This document shows, one piece after another, positions 49,379 to 58,213 of a stretch of 64,000 nt of DNA. A model generated the notes under the pieces. That model had not been told where the DNA came from. It worked only from the letters and a program-made list of their open reading frames with translations, and ran no database searches. Numbering within the stretch: position 1 is the stretch's first letter; each line of letters starts with the position of its first letter. The position numbers and the translations under genes are program-made. The DNA is from Rubrimonas cliftonensis (GTDB lineage Bacteria; Pseudomonadota; Alphaproteobacteria; Rhodobacterales; Rhodobacteraceae). The stretch is taken from the NCBI RefSeq assembly GCF_900107585.1, contig NZ_FNQM01000001.1:1-64000 (forward strand), written 5' to 3'.

Positions 49379-51393
49379 GCTTCGAGCCGTCTTTCCAGGA
49401 CGCGATAGCCGGCTTCGACAAGCCGGATCGCCTTTGGGTCGGCTCCATGACCCTGCAACAGCGCCGCGCGCGCGCCGTCCAGCGCGGTGCGGTCATACTC
49501 CGGACCAAGCGCGAACATCGCCAGCGCGTTGGTCTCCGAGCGGGTGAGCGCGACCCGAGCGCCGCCGGGCGGCCGCGGCGCGGTCGCCACGGGAGTGGCG
49601 GGCGCCGCGGCCATGGTCGGCCTCAGTCTTGGCGCCGGCGCCGCGGGCGGCGCGGAAGTCCTTGTGCGCACGGGGCCCGCCCTCCCGGGCGAAAGGCGCC
49701 GCATCAGGGCGCGCGCGGCGCGCCGGAGCGGCCGTTCGCGATGATCGCCGTCGGGCGTGTAATAGTAGACCGGCAGTTCCCTGAAGTAGGGACTTGTCTT
49801 TAGCTTGAGCGCGCGCTTGCCGAACCGGGTGACGATCACGTTGCAGGTGTCGGGATCAAGGTATCGCTTGATCTGATCGGCGGTCAGCACTTCCGTCTCG
49901 ACGCCGGACCCCGTGGCGCGGCCCAGGGTCTCGGCCAGCTGCTGCGCCGTCTCGTCGTCGTTGGTCGCCATCCAGTACACGGCGTCGGCGTTGCCAAGCC
50001 AGTTTCGCCACGTCTTGGGATAGACGTCGCTCAGGGCCGACAGCGTCTGGGCCACGCCGAGGAACTGCACGCCATAGCTGCGCAGCACCGCCGGCCCCTT
50101 GTCCAGCTTCTCGATGGCGCCGAGGCTCGGAAGCTCGTCGATGGCGAAGAAGCACTTGGGCTTCAGATCGCCGGGGACGCTCTCGAAGATCGCGAGCGAC
50201 ATCACCGTGAGCAGCCGGAACCAGTCCGACAGCTCACCGTTCACCGACCCGGTCGGCGCGCATACGAACACGTCCTGCCGCCCGAGCTTGAGGTCGTGCA
50301 GGCTGAAGGTCGAGTGGGCGGAGATCGCGCGGACGAGATCGTTGTCATAGACCGACAGCGCCACCTTCAGACCGGCCATCACGTCCCCCGCCGACCGCGC
50401 GTCGGAGAAGACGGACGCCGCGGAGGCGATCGCGGCGTACCGGGTGTTGCGCGCCATCTCCTGCAGGAGGAACTGGAAACCCTGTTGCGGCGTCACCGAC
50501 TTTCCGGTCGCCCGGCGCATGTCCTCCGCCAGTCCGGCGTTGACGAGCTGGTGGACGCGCAGCATCGTCCGCATCGGCGGCGGATCCTCGGTCAGCACAT
50601 AGAGCACGAGCCCCGAGAGGAACTTGCGGGCGGCGCGCGGAAAATAGGGCTGTCGCCCCTCGATGCGTATGAGGCCCTCGGCAAGCTTGTCGGCGTAGCG
50701 CACCGCGGCGAGCGGCCCCTCGCGCGCGATGGCCGTCTCGATCTCGGTGAGCGGGTTCCAGCAGTCGCTGATCTGGTTCGGCACGATGCCGTAGGGGTCC
50801 AGCACGGCGATGGACTTGCCGAGGCCGATCACGCCGTCGCCGCCGCCGCCGCGGCGCGCGCGCAGCGTCTCGGCCATCTTGCCCTTGGGGTCGATCACGA
50901 ACGCGTTGCCCGGGTGCAGCGCCAGCATCGTTGTCAGGAACGAGGTCTTTCCGCCGCCCGTCCCGGCCAGCATGAACAGATGCCGCTCCAGCCGCTGGCC
51001 CACGGGCTGCGCGAAGCCGACGCCGGCGATCGACAGCCTGCCCAGCAGGACGTCGCCTGGCCGGAACACCAGGCAGAGCTTAGTCAGCGTTCCGGCGAAC
51101 CCCCCCGTCGGGGCTCCGGCGCTGCGCCACTCGTTGTCGATGTAGGCGCGAAGCCGGAGGTATGCAGACGCCAGCGCGCGCCACGGCAGCCACAACCACA
51201 GATGATGCGCCGCCGGGTTCCACAGCCCCAGCCGCCGCGCCGCCGTGGCGTAGGCCGCATGCGAAGCGGCGATCGCCCCAAGGAAGGCGGCCAGAGCGGC
51301 GACGCCGAGGGCGGGCTGCCCGCCGGAAATGGTCGGACCTGCGAGCGCCGCGAAGCCCCCCAGCCGCAGGAAATGCGTGACGGATCGTGCCAC
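49375..51393 (-). CDS. VirD4/TraG-like coupling ATPase
   Basis: A 672-aa P-loop ATPase of the VirD4/TraG/TraD group, which in conjugation and type IV secretion feeds DNA or protein to the channel. The N-terminal 80 residues include one or two TM helices. Walker A is GTGGGKTS (144-151), Walker B is CFFAIDE (414-420), and QFLGVAQTLSALSDVY plus WRNWLGNADAVYWMATNDDE follow as in VirD4. After a Pro/Ala-rich linker (about 575-615) a helical tail of about 55 residues is specific to this protein. No relaxase or virB gene is within the window, so it must serve a different machine. It is the first gene of the operon. Confidence 0.85.
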   Translation of the reverse strand: MARSVTHFLRLGGFAALAGPTISGGQPALGVAALAAFLGAIAASHAAYATAARRLGLWNPAAHHLWLWLPWRALASAYLRLRAYIDNEWRSAGAPTGGFAGTLTKLCLVFRPGDVLLGRLSIAGVGFAQPVGQRLERHLFMLAGTGGGKTSFLTTMLALHPGNAFVIDPKGKMAETLRARRGGGGDGVIGLGKSIAVLDPYGIVPNQISDCWNPLTEIETAIAREGPLAAVRYADKLAEGLIRIEGRQPYFPRAARKFLSGLVLYVLTEDPPPMRTMLRVHQLVNAGLAEDMRRATGKSVTPQQGFQFLLQEMARNTRYAAIASAASVFSDARSAGDVMAGLKVALSVYDNDLVRAISAHSTFSLHDLKLGRQDVFVCAPTGSVNGELSDWFRLLTVMSLAIFESVPGDLKPKCFFAIDELPSLGAIEKLDKGPAVLRSYGVQFLGVAQTLSALSDVYPKTWRNWLGNADAVYWMATNDDETAQQLAETLGRATGSGVETEVLTADQIKRYLDPDTCNVIVTRFGKRALKLKTSPYFRELPVYYYTPDGDHRERPLRRAARALMRRLSPGRAGPVRTRTSAPPAAPAPRLRPTMAAAPATPVATAPRPPGGARVALTRSETNALAMFALGPEYDRTALDGARAALLQGHGADPKAIRLVEAGYRVLERRLEA

Positions 51394-51543
51394 ATTCGCT
51401 CCATCGGCGCAGCGCCGGCCATGGGACGGCCCACTGGCGACAAATTTAGACGCATAGGCCGTTTCATGCTAGATTCTTCGGGATTTTCGTCATTTGTCGT
51501 CAAGGTCGCGGGCCATGGCTTCGCGACGGCGAAGGAGGTCGTC

Positions 51544-51864
51544 ATGGGCGACAAGGGCCTGCAGAGCTTCGACGGCTCGACGAACGGCTACAAGAAGGAT
51601 GGTCGCGGCACATGGCGCGACACCGGGGACCACTCGATCCGCCACAGCGTCGATCTGGCCGAAGACGGCTCGATCCGGGAGCACGTTGTCCACACCGACA
51701 AGACGACCGGATTTCGCGACAAGCGAGGTGAGGTATATACCTCGGACATGCTGCAATCGGGCGATGGCGACGCCGAAAGCCGCGAGGAGAGGATGCGGCG
51801 GTTTCTCGAAGGGTCGGACCAGCAGGAGCCTGCCCTGCGGCAGGAGCGAGACATCGACCTCTGA
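51544..51864 (+). CDS. 106-aa hydrophilic protein divergent from the VirD4-like gene
   Basis: From ATG 51544, with a strong aaggaggt ribosome binding site, it encodes MGDKGLQSFDGSTNGYKKDG, then RGTWRDTGDHSIRHSVDLAE, and an acidic tail (DGDAESREERMRRFLEGSDQ). The pattern of charged beta-strands (HSIRHSVDL, IREHVVHTDK) suggests a small beta fold. No family recognised. A 150-bp AT-richer spacer (tttagacgcataggccg, gctagattctt) separates it from the ATPase gene and probably holds divergent promoters. It could be a substrate, a regulator or an immunity-type protein of the locus. Confidence 0.55.
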   Translation: MGDKGLQSFDGSTNGYKKDGRGTWRDTGDHSIRHSVDLAEDGSIREHVVHTDKTTGFRDKRGEVYTSDMLQSGDGDAESREERMRRFLEGSDQQEPALRQERDIDL

Positions 51865-51945
51865 CCGCGGCAGGACCGCACGACCGCCTGCAGCCTTCAC
51901 GGACTGCAGACCGTTCGCCTGGCCAATCCCCGCGTGACGGCGGCG

Positions 51946-52060
51946 CCGGCGCTCACAGTCGAGATGCGCGGCGGCGTCCGCCTAGCGTCGGGGGCGACGC
52001 GGATGCTCCAACCCGCCAGGCTCGAAACCGTGATCGAAGCGCTCTCGTGCGAGCGGACGG
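51946..52060 (+). pseudogene. Possible IS66 accessory-protein fragment
   Basis: The + strand reads LTVEMRGGVRLASGATRML followed by LETVIEALS, which resembles the C-terminal end of IS66-type TnpA proteins (VELPGGVRLRL...LxAVLxAL). The match is short and the frame continues into unlikely sequence. It sits in the 809-bp spacer 51865-52673, which otherwise holds only the IS3-like remnant. Confidence 0.25.
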
Positions 52061-52350
52061 CCTCTCGGGCGGAGACAATCGCGAAGACGCCGCGTTCTAC
52101 AGCCGCCGTGATGACCGCCCCGGCGCGGCGGAGCTTGTCGCGGGTCGGCGTCAGCAGTTGGCATGCGTCCCTCGGACCGGACAGTTTTCTGCGTGCGGCT
52201 CGACCGGCCCGGCCCTTTCCCGCGGAAAAGGCCGACGTCGAGACGCCACCGCAAGCCGCTTGCGGCGCGTGGATCCGAGAACTCGGGTCGTGGCCGGGGC
52301 GGAGGCCGGCGCGTTCGATGACGATGTCGCTGAAGTCGGGTCGGAAGGGC

Positions 52351-52561
52351 GCGAAGGTCAGGCGGCTGGTGACGCAGCATGATCTCAATCCGCGCCGATG
52401 GCGGCGCTTTGCGAGAACCATCGACGGCGACCATGGCGGACCGATCCATCCGCTGGTCGCCCGGGGGCGCCGGGATTCATGCGCCCGATCACCTGCGGGT
52501 CGGCGACATCGCCTTAGCAGCCGTCGCAGCCGGCTTCCTCCGTGTCGCGCGGGAGGCTGAC
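52351..52561 (+). pseudogene. IS3-family transposase (OrfB) remnant
   Basis: Frame one (52351-52455) gives KVRRLVTQHDLNPRRWRRF and DGDHGGPIHP, closely similar to the HTH_21 region of IS3-type OrfB (KxVxRLMRExxLNPRRRRRF...TTDSDHxxPIxPN). After a frameshift at about 52455-52466 the second piece reads GIHAPDHLRVGDIALAAVAA followed by GFLRVA, matching the start of the catalytic core (PDQLWVGDITYVAIAAGF), including its first Asp. Both halves are truncated, so this is a decayed element. Confidence 0.68.
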
Positions 52562-52673
52562 AGCGGCCCGGAGGCGCTTCGCCCGACCCTTGGCGCGTGC
52601 GGCCGGCGCGGGCCGCGGGGGAGGCGGCCGTTCGCTGGAGCTGCGCCAGAAAAGGACTTTCGGCCGAAGCGCC

Positions 52674-55600
52674 TCACGCCGCCGCCCGCGCCCGCATCCT
52701 GCGCGCCCGCGCCAGCGCGCGCGGCAGGCGACGCGTCGAGCGCCACAGCGCCGCAAGGTCACCCTGCGCGGCGAGCAGCGCGGGGGTCACGACCAGCACC
52801 AGGACCATCCCGAAGCCGAGGCCGAATGCCAGCGTGATCACGGTGGGCTTGAGGAACTGCGCCTGGGTCGAGGTCTCGAACAGCATCGGCGCCAGCCCCG
52901 CCACCGTCGTCGCCGTGGTCAGGAACACCGCCCGCAGGCGGTCGCAGCCGGCCTCCACCAATGCGGGCGCGAGGCCTCGCCGCGCGGCGTGCTCGTCGGC
53001 GGCGCGCACCAGCACGATGCTGTCGTTGATGACGATGCCCGCCATTCCCAGAAGCCCCACCACCGAGAACATCGAGAGCGGCGCGCCCATCAAGTGATGG
53101 CCCCAGAGCACGCCGATCAGCCCGAGCGGGATCGCGATGAGCACCGGCAGCGGGCGCGACCATGAGCCGAACGCCCAGGCCAGCGTGGCGTAGATCCCCG
53201 CGAGGCAGGCGAGGAACCCGACGCGCGCGTCCGCCAGGAACCGCTGCTCCTGCTCGCGCAGCCCGCCCACGCGCCAGTCCACCGCGAAGCGCGCGGCGAT
53301 GTCGGGCATGATGCGGCCCTCGATCTCGGCGACGGCGGCCGCGGCGGCGGCGGGGTCGGTCCCGTCGATCTCGCCGGAGACGGTGAGCACCGGGTAGCCG
53401 TCGCGCCGCGTGATCGTCGCGAAGCCGGACCCGCGCGAGACGGCGGCGATGTCGCCGAGCGCAGCCCAGCCGCCGTCGGGCGCCCGCAGCGCCGCGCGGT
53501 CGATGAAGTCGGCGGTCCGCTCGGCGTCGGCGAGGCGGACCGTCACGGTCGCCGTGCGGCCCTCGATCGGGAACTCGGCGGCCTCGATCCCGGTCAGGCG
53601 CGCGCGCAGGGCGGCGCCGAGGCTCTCGGCGTCGAAGCCGAGCGCGGCGCCGCGCGGCGTCGTCCCGATGGTCAGCTCCTCCCTGTCGAAGGGCAGGTCG
53701 TCCTCCACGGCGGAGACGGGTTCGAGCCGCGCGAGCGCGGCCTTGAGGGCCTCCGCGGCGGCCTTCAGCACGCGCGGGTCGTCGCCCACGAGGTCGATGG
53801 AGAGCGCGTCCCCGCCCGGCCCGGCGGCGTCGCCGCGCCCTGCTACGGTCTCGGTCAGCGGATGCGGCCTGATCTCCTCCCGCCACGCCCGCAGGAAGGC
53901 GGACACGGTCCAGTCGCGGCGTTCGGGCTCGACCACCTCGATCGAGACCCCGCCGAGCAGTTCGGCGTCCCTGCCTTCGGCGCCGGCGAGCCCGCGTCCG
54001 GCCGAGCCGCCCGAGACGCCGAGCGCGAAGACCACCGGGGGCGCCCCGTCAGCCGTGGCGAAGCGGGGCGAGACCGCCTCCAGCGCCCGCAGCGTCTCAG
54101 CCAGCATCGCCTCGGTGTCGCCGCGCCCGGCGGTCGGCAGCATGGCGAAGTCGAGCGAGCCTGAACTGCGCTCCGGCGCGTCGAAGAAGCGCCAGCTCAC
54201 CGCGCCCGAGGTCAGCAGGGTGGCGCTGGCCATGAGCAGCGCCGCGGCGCCGCCGATCACGACCCAGCGCCAGCGCACCGCGGCGGTGAGCAGGGGCCGG
54301 AACAGCCGCTCGCGCGCGCGCCGGAAGCCGCGGTCGACCAGCCGCGCCGGCGCGTCCGCCCAGCCGCCGCGCCGACCGCCCGCGAGCGCCTGGCGCATGT
54401 GCCCGGGCAGGATCAGGAAGCACTCGATCAGGCTGGCGACAAGCACCATCGTCACCGTCAGCGGGATGGCCAGGATGAGCGAGCCGAAGCGCCCGCCGAT
54501 CGCCACCAGCCCCAGAAACGCAATGACCGTCGTCAGCGAGGCGGCGAAGACGGGCATGAGCATCCGCTCCGCCGCCGCCTGCGCCGCCGCCTCGGGCGCC
54601 ATGCCGCGGGCGCCGAGGTGGTCGGCGTGCTCGGCGACCACGATGGCGTCGTCCACCACGACGCCGAGGCACAGGATCAGCGCGAAAAGCGAGATCATGT
54701 TGAGCGTCAGCCCCGCCGCCCACATCAGGGCCAGCGCCGCCGCCACTGCCACGGGGATGCCGAACGCCACCCACAGCGCGGCGCGGGCGGAGAGGAACAG
54801 GAAGAGCAGCCCCAGCACGAGCGCCAGCCCGATGGCGCCGTTCCAGATCAGCAGGTCGAGCCGGTCGGTGATCGCCTGCGCGCGCGTCCTTGTCAGCGCG
54901 ATCTCGACGCCCGCCGGCAGGTCTTGCCGCAGGGCGTCCGCCGCGCGGGCGACGGCGTTCTGGATCGCCACGGCGTCGCCGTCCTCGCCGCGGTCGACGG
55001 CGAGGATCACCGCCGGCGCTCCGCCGACGCCGTAGGACGCGCCGTCGCCGTCCGCGTCGAGGCGGACGTCGGCGAGGTCGCGCACGGCCAGCGCGCCGCC
55101 GCCCGGCTCGCGGCGCAGGGCGATGGCGGCGACGGCCTCGGCGCTGCGCGCGTCGGCCCCGGCTCGGACCCGCGCGCCGCCCTCGCCGACCTCGCCGGCC
55201 GGCGTCGCGGAGGCGGCCTCGCGGATGCGGGCGGCGATCTCCTGCAGCTCGATGTCGTGGCGGACGAGGTCGATCTCGCGCGCGGCGACGACGATCTCCG
55301 GCTCCGGCGCGCCGCGCAGCGCGACGCGGGTGACGCCGGCGGCGTAGAGTCGGGCCTGAAGCTCCTGGGCGAGCCGCACGAGGGTCTCGCGGTCCACCGG
55401 CCCCCAAAGCGCCACGTCGGTCACGCGGTCGCGGAAGGTGGTCTGGCGCACCTGCGGCCGCTCCGCCGAGTCCGGCAGGCCGCCGCTCTCGGCGGAGACG
55501 ACGCCGAGGGCGTCGCTGAACGCGCGCGCCATGTCGTGCCCGGGCTCGAAGCTGACCCCGATCGAGGCGGCGCCTTCGGTCGAGCGGGCGGAGACGCCCT

Positions 55601-55835
55601 CGACGCCCTCCATCGCGCGCAGGGCCGGCTCCAGCCGCGCGGTGATCTGTCGGTCGACGTCCTCCGGGCTCGCGCCCGGCCATGCGACGTCGACCCGGAT
55701 CTGCTCGATCACGATGTCGGGGAAGAACTGCTGGCGCAGCGAGCCGGCTGCCCAGAAGCCCGCCAGCAACATCAGCGCCGCCACGAGCCCCGCGGCGGTG
55801 CGGTGGCGGATGAAATAGGAGATCAACCCGCTCAT
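52674..55835 (-). CDS. RND-family efflux pump, inner-membrane permease
   Basis: A 1053-aa proton-driven exporter of the AcrB/HAE-type superfamily. The N-terminus RHRTAAGLVAALMLLAGFWA is followed by FPDIVIEQIRVDVAWPGASP, the normal opening of this family. Twelve TM helices fall in two groups with large periplasmic loops; TM4 carries the proton-relay pair in CLGVVVDDAIVVAEHAD. The second half has GVLWGHHLMGAPLSMFSVVG and the partner motif GMAGIVINDSIVLVRAADEH. The start overlaps the adaptor gene by 4 bp. No outer-membrane factor is adjacent. Substrate unknown. Confidence 0.93.
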   Translation of the reverse strand: MSGLISYFIRHRTAAGLVAALMLLAGFWAAGSLRQQFFPDIVIEQIRVDVAWPGASPEDVDRQITARLEPALRAMEGVEGVSARSTEGAASIGVSFEPGHDMARAFSDALGVVSAESGGLPDSAERPQVRQTTFRDRVTDVALWGPVDRETLVRLAQELQARLYAAGVTRVALRGAPEPEIVVAAREIDLVRHDIELQEIAARIREAASATPAGEVGEGGARVRAGADARSAEAVAAIALRREPGGGALAVRDLADVRLDADGDGASYGVGGAPAVILAVDRGEDGDAVAIQNAVARAADALRQDLPAGVEIALTRTRAQAITDRLDLLIWNGAIGLALVLGLLFLFLSARAALWVAFGIPVAVAAALALMWAAGLTLNMISLFALILCLGVVVDDAIVVAEHADHLGARGMAPEAAAQAAAERMLMPVFAASLTTVIAFLGLVAIGGRFGSLILAIPLTVTMVLVASLIECFLILPGHMRQALAGGRRGGWADAPARLVDRGFRRARERLFRPLLTAAVRWRWVVIGGAAALLMASATLLTSGAVSWRFFDAPERSSGSLDFAMLPTAGRGDTEAMLAETLRALEAVSPRFATADGAPPVVFALGVSGGSAGRGLAGAEGRDAELLGGVSIEVVEPERRDWTVSAFLRAWREEIRPHPLTETVAGRGDAAGPGGDALSIDLVGDDPRVLKAAAEALKAALARLEPVSAVEDDLPFDREELTIGTTPRGAALGFDAESLGAALRARLTGIEAAEFPIEGRTATVTVRLADAERTADFIDRAALRAPDGGWAALGDIAAVSRGSGFATITRRDGYPVLTVSGEIDGTDPAAAAAAVAEIEGRIMPDIAARFAVDWRVGGLREQEQRFLADARVGFLACLAGIYATLAWAFGSWSRPLPVLIAIPLGLIGVLWGHHLMGAPLSMFSVVGLLGMAGIVINDSIVLVRAADEHAARRGLAPALVEAGCDRLRAVFLTTATTVAGLAPMLFETSTQAQFLKPTVITLAFGLGFGMVLVLVVTPALLAAQGDLAALWRSTRRLPRALARARRMRARAAA

Positions 55836-57133
55836 CCGCGCGCGTCCTCCGGCGCGGCGGAGAGCGGCCCCGGCGGCTCGGCCGCGCCCTCGCCGGGGCG
55901 CACGAGAACGCCCGGCGCCAGCTGCGGCGCGCGGGCGGCCACATAGCGCGCGCCGTCCTCCAGCCCCGAAACGATCAGCCTGTCGCCCTCGCGCCGCAGG
56001 ATCGTCGCCACGACCTCCCGCAGCCGACCGATCTCGTCGACCAGCAGGATGCGCCCGTCCTCGGTCGCGGCGGCGGCGGGCAGGACGGCGACGCGCTCCA
56101 GCGCCGGCTCGCGGATCTCGGCGGTCACGAAGTCTCCGGGCCGCAGGACGGCGCCGGGTCCGGGCTCGAGCCGCGCGAAGACGGTGCGGCCGGCGCCCTC
56201 CACCGTGGGTCCGGGCCGGTCGAGCCAGCCTTCGACCGTCAGCGCGGCGCCGCCGAGCGAGAGGCTCGCCGCGACCGGCGCCTGACGGAGCCTGCCGCCG
56301 TCGTCCAGCAGCCGCCCGAAGGCGGCGCCGCTGAGGCGCAGCTCGGCCTCCAGCGCCGAGGGGTCGATGAGCCGCGCGACGGTCTGGTTCGCGCTGAGCA
56401 CGTCGCCCACGGCGACGTCCGCCTCGCCGATCACCCCGTCGAAGGGCGCGACCAGGGTCGTGTCGGCGAGGCGGCGCTCGGCCTCCTCCAGCGCGAGCGC
56501 GGCCCGCTCGGCGGCGATCCTGGCGCGCGCGACGGAGAGCCGCGCCGTGGTCTCGGCCTGCGCAAAGCCCGCCAGCGCCTGCTCCGCCGCGGCGAGCGCC
56601 AGTTCGGCCTCCTCAAGCGCGGCGCCCGAGGCGAAGCCCTGCCCGGTGAGGTTCTCGCGCCGGTCGCGCGCGGCGGCGCGCAGGGCGACCTGGCGCCGCG
56701 CGGCCCGCAGTTCCGCCGCCGCCGCCGTCTCCGCCGCGGCGGCCTCCTCGGCGTCGGCCTCGGCCTCGCGCAGGGCGAGGCGGCCCTCGGCCACGGCGGC
56801 CATGTAGTCGGCGGGGTCGATGCGGGCGAGTTCGGCGCCGGCGCGCACGGCGGCGCCGTCGCGCAGACTGTCGGAGAGCGAGACGACCCGGCCGCTGACC
56901 GCGGGCCTGATCTGCGCCGTGCGCCAGCTCCGGATGCGCCCCCAGGCGGTCGTCACCGGCGTGACGCGGCCCAGCGAGACCTTGCCGATCGCCGCGGCGT
57001 AGCTGCGCTCGGCGCGCTCGGCGCTCTCGGGCGGGGCGTCCTCGCGCAGCGATCGCATCAGGCCGAGCGCGCCCGCGCCGACCAGCAGGGCGGCGATGAT
57101 CAGTCCGGCCAGCGCGCGCGCGATGGTCCTCAA
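55832..57133 (-). CDS. RND efflux periplasmic adaptor (membrane fusion protein)
   Basis: A 433-aa membrane-anchored adaptor joining the RND pump to an outer-membrane channel. It has an N-terminal TM anchor (RALAGLIIAALLVGAGALGL), a lipoyl-type half motif (IRPAVSGRVVSLSDSLRDGA and later LVAPFDGVIGEADVAVGDVL), and between them an Ala/Glu-rich helical hairpin. Beta-barrel and proximal domains follow (VEGWLDRPGPTVEGAGRTVF; VLRPGDFVTAEI). It lies directly upstream of the pump, sharing an ATGA. Confidence 0.9.
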   Translation of the reverse strand: MRTIARALAGLIIAALLVGAGALGLMRSLREDAPPESAERAERSYAAAIGKVSLGRVTPVTTAWGRIRSWRTAQIRPAVSGRVVSLSDSLRDGAAVRAGAELARIDPADYMAAVAEGRLALREAEADAEEAAAAETAAAAELRAARRQVALRAAARDRRENLTGQGFASGAALEEAELALAAAEQALAGFAQAETTARLSVARARIAAERAALALEEAERRLADTTLVAPFDGVIGEADVAVGDVLSANQTVARLIDPSALEAELRLSGAAFGRLLDDGGRLRQAPVAASLSLGGAALTVEGWLDRPGPTVEGAGRTVFARLEPGPGAVLRPGDFVTAEIREPALERVAVLPAAAATEDGRILLVDEIGRLREVVATILRREGDRLIVSGLEDGARYVAARAPQLAPGVLVRPGEGAAEPPGPLSAAPEDARG

Positions 57134-57170
57134 GCCCGTCTCCCGCCCTCTGTTGCGCCCTTCGCGCCAC

Positions 57171-57917
57171 CTAGACGCAGCGGCCGCCGTCCACCTCGAG
57201 CACCACGCCGGTGAGCAGGGACGCCTCGTCGGACGCCAGATAGGTCGCCGCCGCCGCGATGTCCTGCGGGCGCGACATCCGGCCCAGCGGAATCGACGCG
57301 ACGAAGCGGGCGCGGTTCTCCGGCGTGTCGGGGGCGCCCATGAAGTCCTCCAGCATCGCCGTCTCGCCGATCACCGGCGCGATGGCGCAGACGCGGATGC
57401 GATCCGGCGCCAACTCCACCGCCATCGACTTCGCGAGCAGGTTCGCCGCGGCCTTGGAGCCGTTGTACCATGTCAGTCCCGGCCTGGGGCGAATGCCGGC
57501 GGTCGAGCCGACGGTCAGGATCACGCCGCCGCCCTGAGCGCGCATCAGCGGCACGACCGCCTGCGCCATCAGGTAGATCGCCTTGACGTTGACGGCGAAA
57601 ACGCGGTCGAACTCGGCCTCGGTCACGTCGAGCATCGGCTTGTTGCGATGGGTCCAGCCGGCGTTGTTCACGACGACGTCGAGCCCGCCGAAGGCCGTCG
57701 CCGCTTCGTCCACCGCCGCCTTGAGCGCCGCGCCGTCGGTCACGTCGCAGGGCAGGGCGAGGGCGCCCGGAATGGCCGCCGCGACCGCGCGGGCGCCTTC
57801 GGCGTTGAGGTCGAGCACGGCGACCCGCGCGCCCTCGCGCGCGAAACTCTCGGCGATGCCCCGCCCGAACCCTGACGCCGCTCCGGTCACGAGCGCGCGT
57901 TTTCCCTCCAGCCTCAT
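57171..57917 (-). CDS. SDR-family NAD(P)-dependent oxidoreductase
   Basis: A 248-aa classical short-chain dehydrogenase: [12 protein letters not shown] cofactor loop, Asp after strand two ([10 protein letters not shown], favouring NAD+), NNAGWTH, catalytic Ser in [11 protein letters not shown] and YNGSK. The C-terminal [12 protein letters not shown] is typical of the glucose-dehydrogenase/3-oxoacyl reductase branch. Substrate unknown. It begins at ATG 57917; the RND adaptor follows 37 bp later on the same strand. Confidence 0.88.
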   Translation of the reverse strand: MRLEGKRALVTGAASGFGRGIAESFAREGARVAVLDLNAEGARAVAAAIPGALALPCDVTDGAALKAAVDEAATAFGGLDVVVNNAGWTHRNKPMLDVTEAEFDRVFAVNVKAIYLMAQAVVPLMRAQGGGVILTVGSTAGIRPRPGLTWYNGSKAAANLLAKSMAVELAPDRIRVCAIAPVIGETAMLEDFMGAPDTPENRARFVASIPLGRMSRPQDIAAAATYLASDEASLLTGVVLEVDGGRCV

Positions 57918-57986
57918 GGCTTCTCCCCCCTTGCGTTGTTTTGTCCATCGAGGGGGCGGGGGCGCCGGCGCGATGTCAAGCGCGGC

Positions 57987-58175
57987 TCAGAAGTCGCAGG
58001 CGACGCCGTCCTTCTCCCAGTCGCCGAAGCGCGTCGGCTCGGGGCCGTCGCGTCCGCCCAGTTCGGCGGGCCGCGCCTCCGTCGCCTCGGCGGCGCGGCG
58101 GGCCTTCGCTTCGGCGAGCGCGCGCGCCGCCGCCTCGGCGATGCGGCGCTCTTTGCTGTCGGTGGCGTCGTCCAT
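57987..58175 (-). CDS. SDHAF4-like succinate dehydrogenase assembly factor (DUF1674)
   Basis: A 62-aa protein ending [16 protein letters not shown], the diagnostic C-terminus of the DUF1674/SDHAF4 family. In mitochondria SDHAF4 protects the flavinated SdhA subunit during complex II assembly. The N-terminal part is an Ala/Glu/Arg helix. ATG 58175 is preferred to 58199, because the longer form starts without a ribosome binding site. It diverges from htpX with 38 bp between the starts. Confidence 0.88.
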   Translation of the reverse strand: MDDATDSKERRIAEAAARALAEAKARRAAEATEARPAELGGRDGPEPTRFGDWEKDGVACDF

Positions 58176-58213
58176 ATATTCGGCTCCGTCAGATGACATG
58201 GGAGATATGGGCC

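Noticed and set aside
49375-51393. Integrated conjugative element interpretation
   Set aside because: There is only the VirD4-like ATPase; no relaxase, VirB4, pilus gene, integrase or tRNA attachment site is visible in the window.
41495-51864. Type VI secretion system interpretation
   Set aside because: PP2C, kinase, vWA and OmpA genes occur in T6SS loci, but no TssB, TssC, ClpV, VgrG, Hcp, TssK or TssM gene is present and the kinase has no FHA partner gene.
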